Origin: Monosporascus cannonballus
Taxonomy: Eukaryota > Ascomycota > Sordariomycetes > Xylariales
DNA: 64,000 nucleotides
Direction: 5' to 3'
Assembly: GCA_004154925.1 (NCBI GenBank)
Contig: QJNS01000193.1
Span: 1-64,000, forward strand
Below the pieces are notes generated by a model. That model had not been told where the DNA came from. It saw nothing but the letters and a program-made list of their open reading frames with translations, and did no database searches. Below are positions 25,253 through 38,159 of the stretch, one piece after another; the first letter of the stretch is position 1; every line of letters begins with the position of its first letter. The translations under genes were made by a program, and so were the position numbers.

Positions 25253-26066
25253 TATAACGGCTAAAAAGTTTAACCAACTATTAAACCTTAGTCGTACAAG
25301 TTTATATTAACAAGAATATCATAAAACTTTATAATAATAAAATAACTTAAATACGTTTTTTAATACCAAAGGTGCAAAAACGTATTACAAACGATTAATA
25401 TTAATAAATACTACAAACTAAAATTATTTAAATTATAGAAATAATAAGCGTATATATTTCTTTATAGATCTCGTTAAATCCCTTAGATCATTTCGGATCC
25501 ATATTGGATACCTGCATGGATCCCGTTAGATCTCTTAGATTATTCCGGGTCCATATTAAATAATTGCATGGATCCCGTTAAATCCTTTGGATCATTCCGG
25601 ATCCATGTCACGTGATTCCGAACCATTTAGGTCCTATTTCGGTCACCAAATAACTGTTACGACCCAAGCCAGCTGGGCCTGCGAGAACGGTCCAGCCAAG
25701 ATCACGAAGTTACGCTAGTTCAAGGTCACGTGATCAGTGCTTAGCGGGTCTCAACTGAGCACGACTAAGCAGCACTGAGCAACCGTTCAACAAAGCTCTG
25801 CTAAGCAGAGATAAGTAGTAATAAAGGAATCAAGATATATACGCTCATTATTTCCATAATTTAGATAATTTCAGCTTGCAACCTAACATCGTTACCCAAG
25901 GCACCTTTGGAATTACGAGACGTAACACCATTACCATATCTATTACTCAGATTCCCACGATACTCCTGCCAACATAAACCCGTACGACTAAGGTTTAATA
26001 GTTGGTTAAACCGCCTAGCCATCACAATAACCGTTTCCGAGACCCTCCCTTTGCTGGGTTATAATA
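25253..26066 (-). repeat. Gypsy-4 5' LTR carrying a solo LTR
   Basis: It starts TATAACGGCTAAAAAG (RIP form of TGTGACGGCTAGGGGG) and ends GGGTTATAATA. The 814-bp length is explained by the 372-bp solo LTR plus duplication at 25655-26031. The 52-bp tandem array lies at about 25460-25615. Confidence 0.87.
25655..26026 (+). mobile_element. Solo LTR (TSD ATAAC) in the Gypsy-4 LTR
   Basis: 372 bp from TGTTACGACCC to GCCATCACA, flanked by ATAAC at 25650-25654 and 26027-26031. The partner LTR at 13690-13715 shows the empty site. It is little RIP-mutated compared with its surroundings, consistent with late arrival or with length below the RIP threshold. Same U3 subtype as 9095-9465. Confidence 0.92.
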
Positions 26067-26071
26067 ATTAA

Positions 26072-29000
26072 TCCCTAAACGTAAACTTAAAAAAAGAACC
26101 GGAATAAGCATATAAGTTTAGTTTATTTCGGCTAATAATTACAAAACGGTTCAAATAAACCTACTTTTTAAAAGGAAAGTATTTAGTAAAAAAATACGGG
26201 AAATATAGCAGTATAAATAAATATGGATACCGGAATACAGGCAAATATTATAAATAAAAGGTTAACGAAAAATTTAACTTTTAATTAATTTCTATAAATA
26301 TTCCGGGTCTTATCGGTGTTAACGGTGCGGAAATCAAGTATTATCGATTTTACGAAATTGTTATTAATATAATAAATAATAACGGCAACGAACGAAAACT
26401 TAAGCAAATTTATTTTACAATACGTTATAACCGAAAAACGCCCGATTTTTTATTATTTAAACTAGAAATAAACAGGTTAAATATCTTATGAAATATAACT
26501 ATATATTAATAGTTGTATAAAATATTACAAAAGATTAACCGATAGAGAATCGTAAACCTAACATTTTCTGGTAAGCAAATTTATATCGTTAACCTAATAA
26601 ACTTAGTCAAAAAATTAGATATCCCGGAATTCGAAAGATAGCAGAAATAGGGAATAACCGACTTCCTTATATACTTAAAAAGTTTCCGGCAAATGTATTC
26701 CGAAAAAATAACGAGAAAAGATATTTTAATTACTACAGGCAAAATATACAATAAATGTAATCCTAAGGAAAACGCTCTTCTTCGGCCGAATTTACCTTAT
26801 TTCGGAGGCCTAAAGGAAAGTATTCAAAAAATACATCCGAAAAACCTTAAAGATAAACCGGATATATTATTTAAAAGCGGACGTAAAAACACTAATATTA
26901 TTCGTATTTTAAAAAGACGGTAATTTCCGATTATACGTCGATTATAAAAGGTTAAATCGGATAACAATAAAAAATTAATACCCTTTACTTTTAATTTTAA
27001 AAATATCTGTTACTGTATTAGAACTAAAAAAGGCGACCAGTAAAAAACCGATTTCAGAACGCGATATAAGTAATTTTAATATACGGTTATACTATTTGGC
27101 CTTATCAATGTATTAATTACGTTTTACGCTTATATATATAAGATATTAACTAAATTAATTATTTATATATATAAAATATATTTAAATAATAGAATTATTA
27201 ATTCAGATAACGAAAATAAATATGCAAAGTATTTTTAATTAATTTACACACAGTTATTTATCGCTTATTGTTCGCATATTACTAAACTTATTATTAAGTT
27301 TTTAAAAAGGGCGTAAAGCAAAACTAAAATAGCAGAATTCCGATAACCTGAAAAAATGAAAAAATCGTTTCGAAATTTAAAAAATGTTTTTTAATCGGCG
27401 ACCATTTGCTAATATTAAGATAACGCCAAAAATACTAGAATTAAAATAAACGCCTCGGTCAAAGCCATATTAAGGATATTTTTACAAAAATATAAAAGGT
27501 ATTAATACCTGATTATATATTAGTTGCGAAAATTATGTCCAGCCGAAAAACTGTAAATTATAAGGTAATAAAAATTAATAGCCATTATAAAAAACCTGGA
27601 ATATTAACGGTAATACCTGAAAGGTACCGAAAAGTTTTTTTAAATACTTATTAATTACATAACGTTAAAATAATAATAAAAATACCGGCGCGCAATTTTA
27701 AAAGGAGGTTGGCCCGATAAGTTTACGGTTTTGCGTAATTTGATTTTGAAATTAAATATTAACCGGGCGCTATTAATCCGGCAGATAAGTTATTTAAATC
27801 CCCGGATTATATGTTAAAGAAAATCGTATATAAAGATATAATGCTTACGTTATCCAAAAAATTCGGATTTACGAATAGTATGCCGGAAACCGTACGGAAA
27901 ACGGTGACAAATATATAACGTAATTTAAAATATTATAAAAGGGTAAAATGCCTTATAAAAATAACCAAAAATTCGTTTATTATAAAATTCCGAAACAGAT
28001 TTTAAAAAGCGAAAATTTAAATAATTATTATCCGTCTAAAGAAAAGCGGAATATTTTCGTTATACGATCGTAAGAAATTTACGAAAAAAAAGAAAATAAA
28101 AAGCTATATATTTGGCAAACTTAATATTTATAAATAATAATATAAATGCGAATCGCAATAATAATCCGATTAACGGCTAAATAACGGTAACCGTAAATTG
28201 TAATCGTATTATAACTGGTTTCTGAGAAATTTAAAAAAAAAAGGAAATAAATATTAAAATTACTATTTATAATTAATATATTTTACCTTTTTAAATGAAA
28301 AAAGTGGCCAAAAACGAAATAATATTATAGCTAAAAGTTTCCCGATAATTTTACGATCAAGTTCAAAAGCTGCAAATTAAGAACTTAAATATTATAAAAC
28401 TAATACGGATAATTGGACGCCAAGCCGAAATAAAACGAAAATATTTCCTAAATTTAAATAAAATTTTATATTATGGAGATAAATTCGTAATCTCGTAATA
28501 GAGAGTTTTAAAAAAATAAATAATTAATTAATACTATAATACTTTAAAGAAAGAATATATAAAATATATCCATACGTTAAAACTAGTAACTAAAACGTTT
28601 TATTAAGAGAGTATAACGAATAATATCCGAAAATATACTAAATAATATTAAAATTACTAAGGCATAAGAAAGTTACACTATAAATTATATGGATAATTAT
28701 AACCCTTGTTATTACTTAAATAACCTTTCCAAAAAATCTCGTTAAATTTTATTACGAGAGTTCTTAAAAACCAAGGTTTAAACGGGCTAAAGTACTATTT
28801 AATTCTGGTAATCGTTAACCGTTTTACAAAATTAAAATTATTTATTCTTGCGGTTAAAATTTTAACCGTAACCGAATTAATCCGATTAATTTACGATAAG
28901 GTAAAATACAAATTTAATATATTAATTTAACTTATTAATAATAAAAACAAATTCTGAATAAATTAATTTTAACCGGAATTTTGCAAAAAATCAGAAATAA

Positions 29001-31414
29001 AAGGGCGAATAACAGTTAATTAGGTATAATTTAATAAATAAACAAAACGTATTTATTAGATTTTAAAGCAGTATTTTTGTAATTACGTAATAAATACTAA
29101 AATAGTTAAATAAAAGTATTGCAAAATACGAAAATTATATATAATAATACGCGAAACGTATTTTCCGGCCGTTTTTTATTCGAAACCTTATATAGATATT
29201 ATTTGAAAATAATAAAATACTTTTTATAGAAATTTAAAAATAAATATAAAAAGTGAATAGCGTTTCAAAAAAGAACAGCTATTTGCTAAATAATATACGA
29301 ATATTAAAAGAAAATAACGGTAACCCCGAAAGAATATTACAATTAATATTATACGTATATGGAATTTTAATTAAAACAATAAGTAAATATATCGATTAAA
29401 AATTTCAAGTTTAAAAATAAAAAATTTATATTTATTTATATCTAGGTTATACTTAAAAAGCGAATAAATTCCTAAATATATAAAAGAATATTTTTTCCTA
29501 AATATTAATGGATGTATAATATATTTTTAATATCCTTATCAAAACCGTAATATAATCGAGAACCGGAAAGTATTTAGATAATATTACCGGACTTAATAAA
29601 AGAAGAAAAAAATAAATAATAAAAAATATCGTTCGTTATCGAAATAATTAGAGGTAGCGTAAATATCTAATTAAACAGGAAAACTGGCCCGTTAAATACA
29701 ATACGTAAAAGCTCCGAAAGTATTTTGAATATAGGTTTAAAATATTGTAATATTACCAAAAAAATTAAATACGTATTTAAAAAATAAAATAACCTAAAAA
29801 CCGTAAGATAATAATAACTTAATCGGAACTTAATTACTTAATAATTATAAAAATTGCAAAACATATTTTTAAATAAAACTAAGATATTAATAGTAAAATA
29901 TTACTTAATTATATAATTACTTTTAAACTTTAAATAAACAATTACTTTATAGTATACCGGTTAAAAATTAATAAAGTATATAAAGAAATTAAATATTTAT
30001 TTCGAAAATAAACTCTCGTATTTAATTAGTAAACTTTAAGTTAATTAATCATTAGTAAACGTATTAAAGGTATTAATATAAACATATCGAAAAACAATTA
30101 AAAAATATATAACGGCAAAAAACGGGGACGTTTATAAATTTTGTTAAACATAAAATTAGAAAGAAATTTAAATACGTTTTATTGTTTATAAAAAATAAGG
30201 CTTAAATCATTAAAATATAATTTATTATTAATTGGAAATAAGATGTGGTTTTTAAAATGTTTAACGTATTTAAGTTTGATAACAATTTTGCCGAGCAAAA
30301 CCGTTTGTAATCGTAATTATTAATAAATATTAAAATTTTGTTAAAATGTTAAAAAATAAGCGGAAAATATTTGCAAACCAAAAGCGCAATAGCATAACGA
30401 CTTTCGAAAGTTACTTTATTTATAAGGGTATCATAAAATTACGCGTAATCGGAAATTAATTATGGAATAATAAAAAATATCGTAATACTTATAAAAAAAC
30501 CTAAATTTATAAACCCATAAAATGGCATTAAAACTAAACCTTTACAGCTATAATAGACGATCGGAAATCGATTTTTGATATATTAAAAAGGATATTCCTT
30601 AATAATAACTGCATTAAAAGCAAATTCGGCATTATAAAAAAAGTCGAATCGATAACCAACTATAATTAAGTCGAAATATTCGTATGAAATATTCGCCGTA
30701 CGAACTTTTTCGAACTCATTAATTAATTCCTAATTATCGATACCGAATTAAAAAACCGTTCAGGCAGTACTTTTAAAAATAATCGAAATTTAAACAGAAA
30801 TTAAATATCGGTATTAATAATATTAAAAATAATTTCTATTGCGAAAAAAGTTATATAATAATAATAAATTACAACATAACTTAAGGCGCTCGAAATTTAA
30901 ATATAAACAGTACGATAATGGAAATAAGATTATATTACGTAAATATAATACGGTTTATTACTGCCTGCAATACGACTAATATTTATCTTATTATTAATAT
31001 CGAAAAAATAACGTTAAAAAATTCTAATGTTCAATAATATTAAAATATTTTTTGAAAAATCTTTTTACGAAAAAAGAAAACATAACGAACAAAACTTATG
31101 CGTAAAACAAAGGGAAAAAGCAAAATAAAAATAAAGAAAAATGGAAAACCGAACGGAACGCATACGTAAAAACAATAAAAATATAGGCGTAAAAAAACAA
31201 TAAATAAAATAAAATTAAAAGATAAATTGTAATAAAAAGCTAGGCGGAATATAAGTAATTACGCAATACAATACGTATTAATTATTACGATAATTATTTA
31301 TAATATAGTAATATAAAACTTTATTAATCAATATATACAATTATATTAACAAAACGTATTATATTAAATTAATAATATTATTGTTAAAAATGATTAATTT
31401 AAAAAAAGAATAAT
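26072..31414 (+). pseudogene. Gypsy-3B gag-pol remainder, RIP-ruined
   Basis: It continues Gypsy-3B after the Gypsy-4 insertion. Parallels with Gypsy-3A hold throughout, including RT with FGLINVLITFYAYIYK then YLNN near 27090-27200, chromodomain-like sequence near 29660-29750 and the unknown downstream frame at about 30480-30990. An open stretch at 26693-26923 is a chance survivor of the pre-RT region. No function remains. Confidence 0.78.
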
Positions 31415-31620
31415 TATACGAATATAACCGTTATAAGGATAAGGTTGATAATCGACTAATTATTAATTAGCCACCGATCTACTTATTAATATAAATCTAC
31501 TATCTAGTAGCTAGTAGGGAACGTTAAATAGAAGTAATCTAATACATTTACTTCTTGGAATACGCTTTACCACTGGTCGGAAATCACCTTACCCAGCTCA
31601 CAGCTGTCCATTATCTTAAA
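31415..31620 (+). repeat. Gypsy-3B 3' LTR
   Basis: 206 bp starting TATACGAATATAACC and ending TTATCTTAAA, followed by the AGACC duplication and copia sequence. Confidence 0.88.
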
Positions 31621-31625
31621 AGACC

Positions 31626-32837
31626 TAGCTATTTCTACTCAGAAACCCTATACTTCATGTCCAATCTCTAAAGGGGGTCCGGATATAAATATGGGAAAGC
31701 ATAAGCTTTACGAAAGTCAACCCCTATATAACCTCTTATATAACTCCTTAAATATAACTAATAAACGATTAATTTATTTAAAATTAAAAGAAAAAAATAG
31801 TCAAAATATAATTTATCCTATAGCTGATAGCGGTGTTACACCTCATACTATAACTAATAAAAATCTTCTTTTTAACTTAAAGCGAATAAATAAAACTGTT
31901 AAATGGGGAAAAGCTAATATACTTACAGTTAAAGAGGTTGGTAATTTAAAACTTAAGTGCATAAATTCAAGCAAAAGCTATACCATTAAAAAGGTCCATT
32001 ATATTCTCGAATTAAAGATTAACCTTTTATGCATTAGCCGATTAAAAGGTTTTTATGCTTTGATAAACGAAAATATAAGTATAAAGCTTTTTGATAAAGC
32101 TACGCGTCAGCTAATAACTAAAGAATATCAAAAGGATGGGCTATATTATATATTTTTTCAAGCTGAATATAATACAGATAATCAAGAAACTATATTACCT
32201 TTAAGTGATAAAGTTATAGAAAATAACCAGTTAATAACCTGGCATAACAGATTAGACCATATATCTTTAAAACTTTTAGCTAAATTCCGAATTAAAAATA
32301 ATATAAAGGTTCCCAAACAGGACCTTATATACTTTAACAACTAGAAATGCGAAGTATGTTTTCAAGCTAAGGTTAGTCGAAATATAAATAAGGTATCTTT
32401 AAATAATGAGGAATATGCTATAAACAAAAGGATTCATAGTGATATAGGCGGTTTATTACCTAATACCTATAACAGGTATAAATATTATATAATTTTTCTC
32501 AATAAATCAAGCAGATACCTTAAAATTAAGCTATTAACTTCTAAATCAGAAGCTTTAAAAGCCTTTAACAGCTTTAAACTCTAAGCTAAAAACCAGACGG
32601 GCTATAAAGTTTAAGAATTCTTTAATAATAACGGGATTACATATATAAATAACCGTTTTGAAGTATATTTTAATAAATACGATATATTACATAATACAAC
32701 TTTCGTATATACTAAAGAACCGAATGGTTTAATCTAACGAATAAACCTTACTATACTAAATAAAGTTAAAGCGTTCTTTATAAAGTCTAGATTACTTCAA
32801 TACTTATGAGGTGAAGCTTTATTAACTACGATATATA
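31626..32837 (+). pseudogene. Copia pol: protease, GAG-pre-integrase and integrase N-part
   Basis: An open stretch at 31691-32344 contains the aspartic protease signature IADSGVTPHTI, then NLLCISRLK and the zinc-binding HHCC start WHNRLDHISLKLLAKF. After a TAG at 32342-32344 the same frame goes on with CEVCFQAK, completing HHCC, and the integrase core HSDIGGLLPNTYNRYKYYII and FNNNGI. Several further stops (TAA, TGA) follow. The frame is broken at 32837 by mariner-1 and resumes in frame at 34195. These domains cleave the polyprotein and insert the cDNA. AT-rich codon use, but RIP damage is light. Confidence 0.85.
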
Positions 32838-34192
32838 CAGTGAGGGTGCAAAAGTCTCGGTAAATTTGTACACGCTCTACAAAAACGCGTATTTCTTCCA
32901 CTTTAACGCCAATACCCTTCATACTTCAATCATAAGTAAATAACTCAATTTGGGTCCAATTGCTTCGCGAAAAGAATGGTCACTTTATACGAGAACGAAA
33001 TGGAAAACCGAAAAAGATTTAGGTAACGGCTTTATCAAAATGGCGAAAAAATACGAAATATTCTCTATTACCGTCTAGGGCGTCTATAATCGTTATACAC
33101 GTCAAAATTCAGCCTAATTTTCGCCACGTTCGGATTACCTACATAAATTTCAGCCGGTTTATAAAAAATATTTATAACGATTTATTAACTTTAATGTTTT
33201 TATATTTATTATTAAATTTACCGAATTATATTATTTATATATTTTTAGGTGGATTTTAACGTAATAAATCTGTTAAAAAATAATATATTAATAAGTATTT
33301 TAACGACCGTTTTTAATTCAGAAATATACGAAATAAAGGTTTTTTTAAATTTTGAAATACCGTAATAAATCTCTCGAATAATAACGAAAAACTATATTTA
33401 GTAACGAAACACACATAAACCGTGGTTACGGTAAACGGGCGTAGTAAGTTCTTCGCCGAAAAGATTTTTAATATATTATTTCTTTTTAAATAAAAAAATC
33501 CCGTTTATTACTCGAATATATATAATCCCGATATAAAAAAGCCGGCCAAATACAAATATTTTAAAGTGGTATCCGGTATGGAAAATAAAATTTCCTAATA
33601 ACCCTTATTAGGGACTTTAAGGCCGCCCGGGGCGGAATCACCGGCTGCGTTTATCGTAATTACTTTAACGAATATTTTCTCGAATATTTTAATCATGATT
33701 TTATCTTTATGCAAAATAACGTTTCCGTCTATACCGTTCGAATCGTAAAGGAATAGCTTTAAAAATAGGCTATCGAAATGCTAAAATAGTTTCTATATTC
33801 GTCCGATTTAAACTTTATCGAAAACGTATGGAAGTTATTAAAAAAATGCATTTAAAAAAGGAACCAAAATTTAAGTTATTCAGTAATACGCAAAAAGCAT
33901 TAAATTTACTTATTATTATTATAATTGCTATATAGAAAAGGTTTGCTGAAGATATATTAAATAATTTAATAAATAATATGTTAAAACGGTTCTAAATTAT
34001 GATAATATCTTAAGGCTGGTATACGAAATATTAAAGTACCTTATCGTATACGTAATTTATTTAATTATAAATAATTAAAATAGCCAGTAATGTTATTAAA
34101 AGTTAATAGAAAAACGTATAAGTGAAATTATGAAGGTAGTAGTTGGAAATATGAGATGTAGAGATTAAATCGAGACTTTTGCACTCCGACTG
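32838..34192 (+). mobile_element. Mariner-1, Tc1/mariner transposon with decayed transposase
   Basis: 1355 bp with terminal inverted repeats beginning CAGTGAGGGTGCAAAAGTCTC (left) and, on the complement at the right, CAGTCGGAGTGCAAAAGTCTC. TA duplications at 32836-32837 and 34193-34194. A decayed plus-strand transposase shows FMQNNVSVYTV (the second catalytic D as N, in the FMQDNA.IH block) near 33700 and SSDLNFIENVWKLLKK (YSPDLNPIENVW block) near 33805. Excision rejoins copia in frame as TTIYIYNCAPHKSLEYK. Confidence 0.92.
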
Positions 34193-34194
34193 TA

Positions 34195-36662
34195 TATATA
34201 ACTGTGCACCTCATAAATCCCTAGAATATAAAATACCTTTTGAAGTATATTACGGTTACAAGCCGTATATAAATCATATATGTACGTGGAGATCTATAGT
34301 TTATTATAACACTAATAAGTATATACATAAAGTGGAATCCCGTACGAATAAAGGGGTTATTATAGGTTATGGTACCTAAAATAACTATTATAAAATCTGG
34401 GATTTAAATAACAAAAGACCTATATGGTTCCGGGACGTCTATATATTCGTAAATCGCTTTATAACTGATATAGCCGATAAAGAAGCTGAAATACTTCTTA
34501 ATAACGTTAGTTTTTTTGATAAAAACTACAGCTTTAAAGAAGCTACAGAAGTTATAAAAGCTTTTGAAGTTTCAGAAACTAATGATATAGTTGAAAAAAG
34601 CTACCTTCTAAAGCTCCAATATAACTCAAATCACCCTTATAACCAAAACAGGGGAGCAGTCAATCAAAATCAGTCGATATCAGCTGCCATCCAACAGATT
34701 TCAGCTGTAAATAACAATATAACTAATTTAACTGATAATTTGAATTATAAAAATGTTAAAAATCAAGAAAAGAAATATAACATTAAAATAGCTATAGAAG
34801 CTAGAAATAAGGGTAATAATCTAGCCAATATATCAACTCCTATAACGGCTATATAATCGTATACAAGGGCTAATAAAAAAACCCAATAGTAATACATCTA
34901 CTGATAATAACAGTTAAAATAAAAGACAACGAATAAACAATAACAATAATAAGCTAATCGAAAACTATATACGTATAAATATAGATAACCTGCTATACAC
35001 GGTTAAAAATACGTTGTTAGCAAATCAATTATCAGTCTATAATAAAAAGAACAAAGCTGATTTGATATTAACAACTTCAACAACAGAACTTAATACGTTT
35101 AAACAAGCTATATTAAGTGTTAATAAAGACATTTGGCTAGCAGCTTGTTAGGCTGAAATTAAAAAACTTGAACGTCAAAATACGTATAATATAATCGATT
35201 TACCCCCAGGTAAAAAGGCTATAGGGACCCGTTGATTATTTACATCTAAACTTATAACGGATATAAATTCCATTAAATCCAACTGAGTAATTAATAAGAA
35301 AAAGGATAAAAGATATAAAGCCAGATTTATCGTATAAGGCTTTAATCAATAACTAGGTATAGATTACTTAAAAACCTTTTCAATAACAGCTTAACCAAAA
35401 ACCTGACATTTATTATTAATAATAGCTGTTAATAAAGGCTGGCATATTATACAATTTGACATAGAGAACGCTTTCGTTCACTCTAATATAAATAAAGAGA
35501 TATATATCAAGTTGCTAAAAGACTTTTATCTAAAGGCTATAAATCAAAATAAGGTGGCTAAATTAAATAAAACTTTATACGGTTTAAAACAGTTACCTAC
35601 ATAATGGTATGAACATTTTGCTAATATATTAAAAAAATATAGATTTATAACTTTTTATATAACGTAAGTGTATTTATAAATATAAAGTCCAATATAATAA
35701 TAATTTGTTATATAGATAATATATTAATTATAAACTCGTCTATTAAGACTATAAATATACTCGAAAAAAAGTTATCAAAGGATATAAAGCTAGATTGTAT
35801 AAGTTCGGTACCTGCCTATTTCGGTAATAAAATTGATATAAATCAGAAAAATAAAACGATAAAAATAAACGAAACAAAATATACTAAAGAGCTCTTAAAG
35901 AAGTATAATATCAAAAATAACCCTGATATAAAACTAAAAAATACCCCTTTAACTCCGCGTATTAAATTGGCTAAAAATAAGTCTAAAGATTCAAATAAAA
36001 ATATTAACGAATATCAAAAGCAAATCGGCTCTTTATTATATCTAGCATGAAACTCTAAACCTGATATAATCTTTGCAGTCTATATATGTGCTAAATTTAT
36101 GTCAAATCCTAATATACAACACTTTAAAAAGTCAAATAATATATAGAGATATTTATTAAAATTCCCTGATAAAGGCTAATTATATAACTGTAACGGAAAT
36201 CTTGAATTAAAGATATACTCCGATTCAAACTAGGGTAACGATATAAATAGCCGAAAATCAACATCAGGCTATATAGCCTGCCTAAGGGATATACGGTTTA
36301 ATAATCCTATTAGCTGGACTTCACAACTTCAAAAAACAGTTGCTTTAAGCACTTATAAAGCCGAATATATAGCTTTGAGAAAAGCTGTTAAAGAAGCTAT
36401 ATACTTAAGTAATATGTTTTATTACTTAAATAACTACTTTAATCTAGGATATATAACTAAGCTTCTAGAAATTCTTATTAATAACGAAACTGCTAAGAAA
36501 TTAGCAGAAAATCCTGAATTCCATAAAAGGGTAAAGCATATTGATATACAATACCACTTTACTAGAAAAGCTGTAATTAATAAAAAAGTGGCTATATATT
36601 ACATATATACTAAAAAGCAACTCGCTGATATATTAACAAAGCCCTTAAACAAAGACATATAA
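34195..36662 (+). pseudogene. Copia pol: integrase C-part, reverse transcriptase, RNase H
   Basis: Integrase C-part: PHKSLEYKIPFEVYYGYKP. RT: FDIENAFVHSNINKEIYIKL near 35456, LYGLKQLPT near 35580 and YIDNILI near 35710 (YVDD-type motif with D to N). RNase H: SRKSTSGYIAC near 36255, STYKAEYIAL near 36355, and the terminal block VKHIDIQYHFTR...QLADILTKPLNKD ending at 36662, which is open from 36375. A scatter of TAA, TAG and TGA stops makes it a pseudogene. It reads in the same direction as gag. Confidence 0.88.
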
Positions 36663-36945
36663 GATAACCTTATAACAAAGCTTAATATTATCAGTATATA
36701 ACAATATACGAAGTGAATATTTTATCTTAAAGGTTTTACCACTTAATAAAGATAAATAACGATAATAAGTAAACGTAAACACAATATATCGAACCACTTA
36801 AACTCCTTTAAAAAGGTGGATGTAAATATATATATCGAACTATCTATATACTGTTTTAAAATAAATGTAAATATTATATATCGAGCCACTTTCTATTCCT
36901 ATCTTATAAGCTATATATTTTTAAATAAATAAATATATACACCTT

Positions 36946-36954
36946 AAGGGGGGC
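36946..36954 (+). other. Copia polypurine tract
   Basis: AAGGGGGGC immediately precedes the 3' LTR start at 36955; this is the expected plus-strand priming site. Confidence 0.75.
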
Positions 36955-37145
36955 TCTAGGAATTCGGAGTTTTAACTCCGGAAAAATTGGTCTATCTTTA
37001 TTCGAGGTGGCGAAGATGGCAAAAGACTTCGTAAAACTTCCAAAGTCTTTCAAAGTCTTCCAAAACTTTCCATTGGATTAATAATGGAAAATACTGACTA
37101 ATAATGGAACGGTAAAGCTTAATAAGCCATTTTTTCACATATATA
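36955..37145 (+). repeat. Copia 3' LTR, first part
   Basis: It matches 2706-2886 and stops at CACATATATA where mariner-2 is inserted. The remainder of this LTR is at 52108-52256. Confidence 0.92.
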
Positions 37146-37253
37146 CAATAATCGACCAAATGGACCCGTGCGCTCGGACAACCCCGCCCTAAAACTCTGA
37201 TCTATATTCCACCCATATATACCTTCTTAATCTAATAACATAACAACCACCAT

Positions 37254-37758
37254 ATGGATTTGGATGAATCTGTTTCCGTTTTTGTCGCCGACCGTCGGCC
37301 TAATCAGGAATTCAGTCCGGAAGCCCGGGCCTTTATGGTTGGAGCTGTAGCTGCAGGTATAACCCAGACCCGGGTAGCCGAAATTATGGAAATTGACCGT
37401 TAGCGTGTCGGGGAATAATTTTAATATTTTATAATTTATAGAACAGTCCATAATCTGTTATGGAGATACCGTCGACACTTAATTTAAGGTCGCCTAATTT
37501 CGCATTTCTACTATTTAGGCCGTTGTTATTCTCGGGATCCGTATCGTAAGCTCAAAAATAAGGTAGGCATTAATATTAATGTATTAACGATAAAGCGTTT
37601 TTTTTTTGCGAACTTATGTTAAGAAAATGGCATATTGCAAAAAGGATTAACTTGACGGTTATTAACGTATTTAAACGGTTACGTTTCGTTAAAAAAGTCC
37701 TTAAATGGAGTAATTAGGGGTATTTTTTATTAATACTTTATTTCGATAAATACTTTAC
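37254..37758 (+). pseudogene. Mariner-2 transposase, N-terminal part
   Basis: From the ATG at 37254 it reads MDLDESVSVFVADRRPNQEF then SPEARAFMVGAVAAGITQTR, the start of the helix-turn-helix DNA-binding region of a Tc1-type transposase. A stop appears at about 37400, after which RIP damage is heavy; family words such as RYRRHL, GRCYSRDPYRKLKNK and KRLRFVKK still show in changing frames. The first 150 bp are strikingly undamaged. It continues at 44169 after Gypsy-1. Confidence 0.82.
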
Positions 37759-38127
37759 TGTTACGACCTGACAAGCTCCGGTCTTAAGAAACGGTCGAGA
37801 GCATACGGGCCACCTCCCGGGTTACGTGATGGTAATCATTGCCAAACTAGTGATCATTAATAAATAAAGGTAATCCTAAGTAATCGTGATTATTATTAAC
37901 GGCGTAATTACGAATAATTAAGCTAAGAAAAAAAAGGATATATACGTTTATTATTTCTATAATTTAAATAGCTTTAATTTGCAATATAATATCGTTATCC
38001 AAAATATTCTTGGAATTACGAGACGTAATATATTACTATATTTATTACTTAAATTCTTACGATATTCCTGTTAATATAAACCAGTTAACTTAAGGTTTAA
38101 TAATTGGTTAAATTATATAGCCGTTAT
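37759..38127 (+). repeat. Gypsy-1 5' LTR
   Basis: 369 bp. The first 100 bp keep high GC, the rest is RIP-altered (end GCCGTTATA for GCCGTCACA). Confidence 0.9.
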
Positions 38128-38159
38128 ACGTTACAAATTTTTATTTAGTAATACCGTTA

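Larger units (their letters stand above)
13298..26066 (-). mobile_element. Gypsy-4 chromovirus, inverted, in Gypsy-3B
   Basis: Duplication ATTAA flanks it at 13293-13297 and 26067-26071. Genes run on the minus strand. The LTR at the left (its 3' LTR) is 436 bp; the right one is 437 bp once the inserted solo LTR and duplication are removed. Own sequence is 13298-14589, 20143-25654 and 26032-26066, about 6.8 kb. The left internal end carries a purine tract (minus strand) before the LTR. Protein fragments are homologous to Gypsy-1 and Gypsy-2. Confidence 0.88.
4209..31620 (+). mobile_element. Gypsy-3B chromovirus, interrupted by Gypsy-3A and Gypsy-4
   Basis: It is inserted in the copia gag-pol linker with perfect duplication AGACC (4204-4208 and 31621-31625). 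Its own sequence is 4209-4698, 12491-13297 and 26072-31620. The 5' LTR begins TGTGAGAATACAG and is cut after 166 bp: about 300 bp covering the LTR tail and gag leader are missing at 4374/4375 relative to Gypsy-3A. The 206-bp 3' LTR is complete. The element is strongly RIP-mutated. Confidence 0.88.

Noticed and set aside
4209..31620. Tandem Gypsy-3 array with shared LTRs
   Set aside because: Gag continuity and the AATGC/GATGC duplication show a self-nested insertion and not LTR-sharing tandem units.
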